Position numbers and translations under genes: made by a program. 64,000 nucleotides of DNA, taken from assembly GCF_039655745.1 (NCBI RefSeq), contig NZ_JBBYXI010000001.1, positions 868,001 to 932,000 on the forward strand. Direction: 5' to 3'. Positions 61,748-64,000 of the stretch are shown piece after piece. The notes beneath the pieces are model-generated. The model was not told the DNA's origin. It saw nothing but the letters and a program-made list of their open reading frames with translations, and did not search any database. The stretch's first letter is position 1, and each line of letters opens with the position of its first letter. The stretch comes from Hohaiivirga grylli (GTDB lineage Bacteria; Pseudomonadota; Alphaproteobacteria; Rhizobiales; Beijerinckiaceae).

Positions 61748-62479
61748 TTAGTGTGACAGAATCTTGGATAAGAACTGCTGCGCACGGTCTGAGCGTGGCT
61801 TGCCAAAAAAGTCATCCTTATTGGCGTCTTCAACAATTTCACCCTGATCCATAAAGATCACGCGATCTGCCACTTTACGAGCAAAGCCCATTTCGTGGGT
61901 GACGACCATCATGGTCATGCCTTCGTGAGCCAGTTGAACCATAACATCGAGCACTTCATTGATCATTTCCGGATCAAGGGCAGATGTTGGCTCATCAAAC
62001 AGCATGGCAATCGGATCCATCGCCAGCGCGCGGGCAATAGCGACACGCTGCTGCTGACCACCTGAAAGCTGGCCCGGGAATTTCTGTGCCTGACTCTTGA
62101 GGCCAACACGCTCAAGCAGAACCCTTGCGCGTTCCATCGCTTCTGAACGCTTGCGGCCGAGAACCTTTTCCTGTGCCAGACAAAGATTGTCGATAATCTT
62201 GAGGTGAGGGAATAGTTCAAAGTGCTGGAACACCATGCCAACATGCGAACGAAGCTTTGGAAGGTCTGTCTTCGGATCATTGACCTTCGTGCCATTGATA
62301 ATGATCTCGCCGCCCTGAATGGGTTCGAGCGCATTCACGCATTTGATCAATGTTGATTTGCCAGAGCCTGACGGGCCGCAAACCACAACGACTTCACCTT
62401 TGCCAACATGCGTCGTGCAGTCTTTGAGGGCCTGGAATGTTGGCCCATACCACTTGTTGACGTGAGAAATAGTAATCAT
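61748..62479 (-). CDS. Polar amino acid ABC transporter ATP-binding protein (GltL/GlnQ-like)
   Basis: A 243-residue ATPase: Walker A CGPSGSGKST, signature LSGGQQQR, Walker B MLFDEPTSALDP, switch His VTHEM, plus the LELFPHL-like FQHFELFPHLKI stretch of polar amino acid importers. The ATG at 62479 follows GAGG; the longer frame to 62587 runs into the permease gene. Last gene of the operon; the two permeases lie directly upstream. Confidence 0.94.
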   Translation of the reverse strand: MITISHVNKWYGPTFQALKDCTTHVGKGEVVVVCGPSGSGKSTLIKCVNALEPIQGGEIIINGTKVNDPKTDLPKLRSHVGMVFQHFELFPHLKIIDNLCLAQEKVLGRKRSEAMERARVLLERVGLKSQAQKFPGQLSGGQQQRVAIARALAMDPIAMLFDEPTSALDPEMINEVLDVMVQLAHEGMTMMVVTHEMGFARKVADRVIFMDQGEIVEDANKDDFFGKPRSDRAQQFLSKILSH

Positions 62480-62486
62480 GAAGACC

Positions 62487-63179
62487 TCAATGAATGATCG
62501 CAACGCGCTTCTGAAGCCGCTTGACGGCATAAGAGGCAGCGAAGGAAATAAGGAAATAGACGACTGCGACGAAGATATAAAGCTCAAATTGACGGAAATC
62601 GCGTTTGGCTATCTTATCGGCAGCGCCAAGGAAGTCGGTTGCTGAGAGAACGTAGACTAGGGTGGTGTCCTGAAACAGGGCAATAATCTGGGTCAACAGA
62701 ACGGGCAGCACATTACGGAAAGCCTGCGGCAGAACGATATAGCCCATGACCTGCCAGTAGCGCAGACCCAAGGCATAACCGGCCGATGGCTGGCCTTTTG
62801 GAATAGACTGGATGCCGGCGCGGACAATCTCAGCAAAGTACGCAGCTTCAAAGAGCGTAAAGGTGATGAACGCTGACATAAAGGCACCAACCGGGATCGG
62901 ACGGGAGCCGCCAGTCATCCACATGGCAATCCATGGAACGAGGAAGAAGAACCAGAAAATGACAAGCACCAGCGGCAGTGAACGGACAAAGTTCACATAG
63001 CCTGCAGAAAAGGCAGCGAGAACTTTCCAGCGTCCAAGTCGCATCAATGTCAGCAAGGTACCTAAAAAAACACCGGTGACGGTAGAGAGCGCTGTCAGAA
63101 TGAGAGTAAACCGCATCCCATCCAGAAACAGATAGGACAGGTTGTTGGTGATAACGTGTGTATCAAAATTCGCGAACAT
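62487..63179 (-). CDS. Polar amino acid ABC transporter permease (GltK-like)
   Basis: A 230-residue His/Glu/Gln/Arg/opine-family permease with about five helices and the contact loop AEIVRAGIQSIPKGQPSAGYALGLRYWQVMGYIVLPQAFRNVLP. FVRSLPLVLVIFW (the 'RxxPLLVQ'-type segment) is present. Thirteen bases separate it from the upstream permease gene, and seven from the ATPase gene downstream. Glutamate/aspartate transport is the likeliest role from resemblance to GltJK; not proven. Confidence 0.9.
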   Translation of the reverse strand: MFANFDTHVITNNLSYLFLDGMRFTLILTALSTVTGVFLGTLLTLMRLGRWKVLAAFSAGYVNFVRSLPLVLVIFWFFFLVPWIAMWMTGGSRPIPVGAFMSAFITFTLFEAAYFAEIVRAGIQSIPKGQPSAGYALGLRYWQVMGYIVLPQAFRNVLPVLLTQIIALFQDTTLVYVLSATDFLGAADKIAKRDFRQFELYIFVAVVYFLISFAASYAVKRLQKRVAIIH

Positions 63180-63192
63180 CTACTGGCCCCCC

Positions 63193-63915
63193 TTAATGCG
63201 ATGTCATGAAGCCGGGAATGGACGTCTTGCGTTCAAGGAAGCGCGCAATGAGAACCACAACCAGATTGATGAGGAGGTACAGTGTTGTTGCTGCTGTCAG
63301 AGCTTCAAATGTCTTGAAGGTGAACTCTGACATTGAGTTTGTCTGACCCATAAGCTCCATAACACCAATCGTAAAACAGACTGATGTATTCTTGACGAGG
63401 CTGAGGAATTCAGATGTCAGCGGTGGCAGCATGATGCGGTAAGCTGTTGGCAGCAAAACATAGCGATAGCTCTGGCGACTTGTCAGGCCAAGAGCGAGGG
63501 ATGCCATACGCTGCCCACGTGGCAAAGCTTCAATACCTGCTTTGACCTGCTCAGCAATACGCGCTGAGGTAAAGAAGCCAAGACAGATGATAGAGGTGTA
63601 AACCGGTGAAAGTTGCTTAAGCCAGGTCGAAGCACTGCCCCAGAAGAACTCAGGGATGACAAAATACCAAAGAAAGATTTGTACAAGCAGGGGTATGTTG
63701 CGGAAGACTTCGACATAACCCTGACCGAAAATCTGCCAGAATTTGGAGTCTGTTGTCCGCATAACACCAATGAAGGAGCCAAGCGCAAAGGCAAGGATCC
63801 AAGCAAACAGGGCAATAAATATAGTCCACCCTAGACCATTTAGGAGCAGTTGATAGTAGAGTTCACCATATGGTGACTCTTGCCATAAAACGCTCCAGTT
63901 TATTTCATATTTCAT
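63193..63915 (-). CDS. Polar amino acid ABC transporter permease (GltJ-like)
   Basis: A 240-residue partner permease with five helices. Segments: VEVFRNIPLLVQIFLWYFVIPE, the contact loop AEQVKAGIEALPRGQRMASLALGLTSRQSYRYVLLPTAYRIMLPPLTSEFLSLVKNTS, and a C-terminal helix (LYLLINLVVVLIARFLE). The opening YEINWSVLWQ resembles GltJ. The substrate-binding-protein gene expected upstream is not within the last 85 bases and must lie beyond the window. Confidence 0.9.
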   Translation of the reverse strand: MKYEINWSVLWQESPYGELYYQLLLNGLGWTIFIALFAWILAFALGSFIGVMRTTDSKFWQIFGQGYVEVFRNIPLLVQIFLWYFVIPEFFWGSASTWLKQLSPVYTSIICLGFFTSARIAEQVKAGIEALPRGQRMASLALGLTSRQSYRYVLLPTAYRIMLPPLTSEFLSLVKNTSVCFTIGVMELMGQTNSMSEFTFKTFEALTAATTLYLLINLVVVLIARFLERKTSIPGFMTSH

Positions 63916-64000
63916 ATGTTAAGTCCTGAAGGCATCGGAACAGCTGTGGCAGCACAGGTAGCGAGCAGCCTTAAGTGGATAAATGATTGGAAAAGAAGAG

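Noticed and set aside
1..64000. Insertion sequences, prophage, CRISPR arrays, toxin-antitoxin or defence islands
   Set aside because: I found no transposase, integrase, phage structural, Cas or defence genes and no regularly spaced repeats; repeats seen are short and local.

Overview
The window looks like a chromosomal segment of an alphaproteobacterium, most likely Rhizobiales (Hyphomicrobiales), with a fairly low GC content for that order. Support comes from the block murA - DUF2948 - hisD - UPF0262 - low-MW phosphatase, a PdhS-type cytoplasmic kinase, separate hisS / hisZ / hisG genes, and a tRNA-His (G1:U72, A73) paired with a divergent HisRS, a combination known only from a subgroup of alphaproteobacteria. 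I see no insertion sequences, prophage, CRISPR arrays or rRNA. Almost everything is single-copy, densely packed core or transporter DNA.

Layout. 1-5.8 kb: murA (5' end cut off by the window), DUF2948, hisD, UPF0262, phosphatase, a TerC/DUF475 membrane protein behind a structured leader, and tRNA-His. 5.9-17 kb (minus strand): one probable operon read wecB - bcsB-like - nfrB - nfrA - DUF4434-like - diguanylate cyclase - EAL phosphodiesterase. This is a self-contained c-di-GMP-controlled exopolysaccharide module of the Nfr type, known in E. coli as the phage N4 receptor system, here with its own cyclase, its own phosphodiesterase, a BcsB-like subunit and two c-di-GMP-binding MshEN modules in the synthase. 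17-23 kb: PdhS-like kinase and a Pat-type protein acetyltransferase. 22.8-27.1 kb (minus): FecB/C/D-type iron-chelate importer with two uncharacterised amidotransferase-fold-like proteins. 27.3-31.6 kb: cytochrome c, a mini-porin, groESL with a CIRCE operator, a small membrane protein, and DUF1287. 31.7-36.4 kb (minus): a LysR regulator and metN-metI-metQ-metQ. 36.6-39.3 kb: SbmA/BacA-like ABC exporter-fold protein and a META-domain protein. 39.5-51 kb: hisG-hisZ, tyrS, hisS, glyQ-glyS and ppdK. 51-57.4 kb: small membrane protein, SleB-type hydrolase, LysR regulator, Sua5, acyl-CoA dehydrogenase and beta carbonic anhydrase. 57.8-61.7 kb: DUF4173 membrane protein plus a two-component system. 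61.7-64 kb (minus): glutamate/aspartate-type ABC importer whose binding-protein gene lies beyond the window.

The two most interesting signals are the following. (1) A complete, textbook-style transcription attenuator in front of tyrS: a 16-residue leader peptide with tandem Tyr codons, mutually exclusive hairpins and a terminator, probably translated from a leaderless start. (2) The Nfr-type polysaccharide operon with its private c-di-GMP circuit. Start codons were chosen by ribosome binding sites and family length; where this differs from the longest possible reading frame the entry says so.
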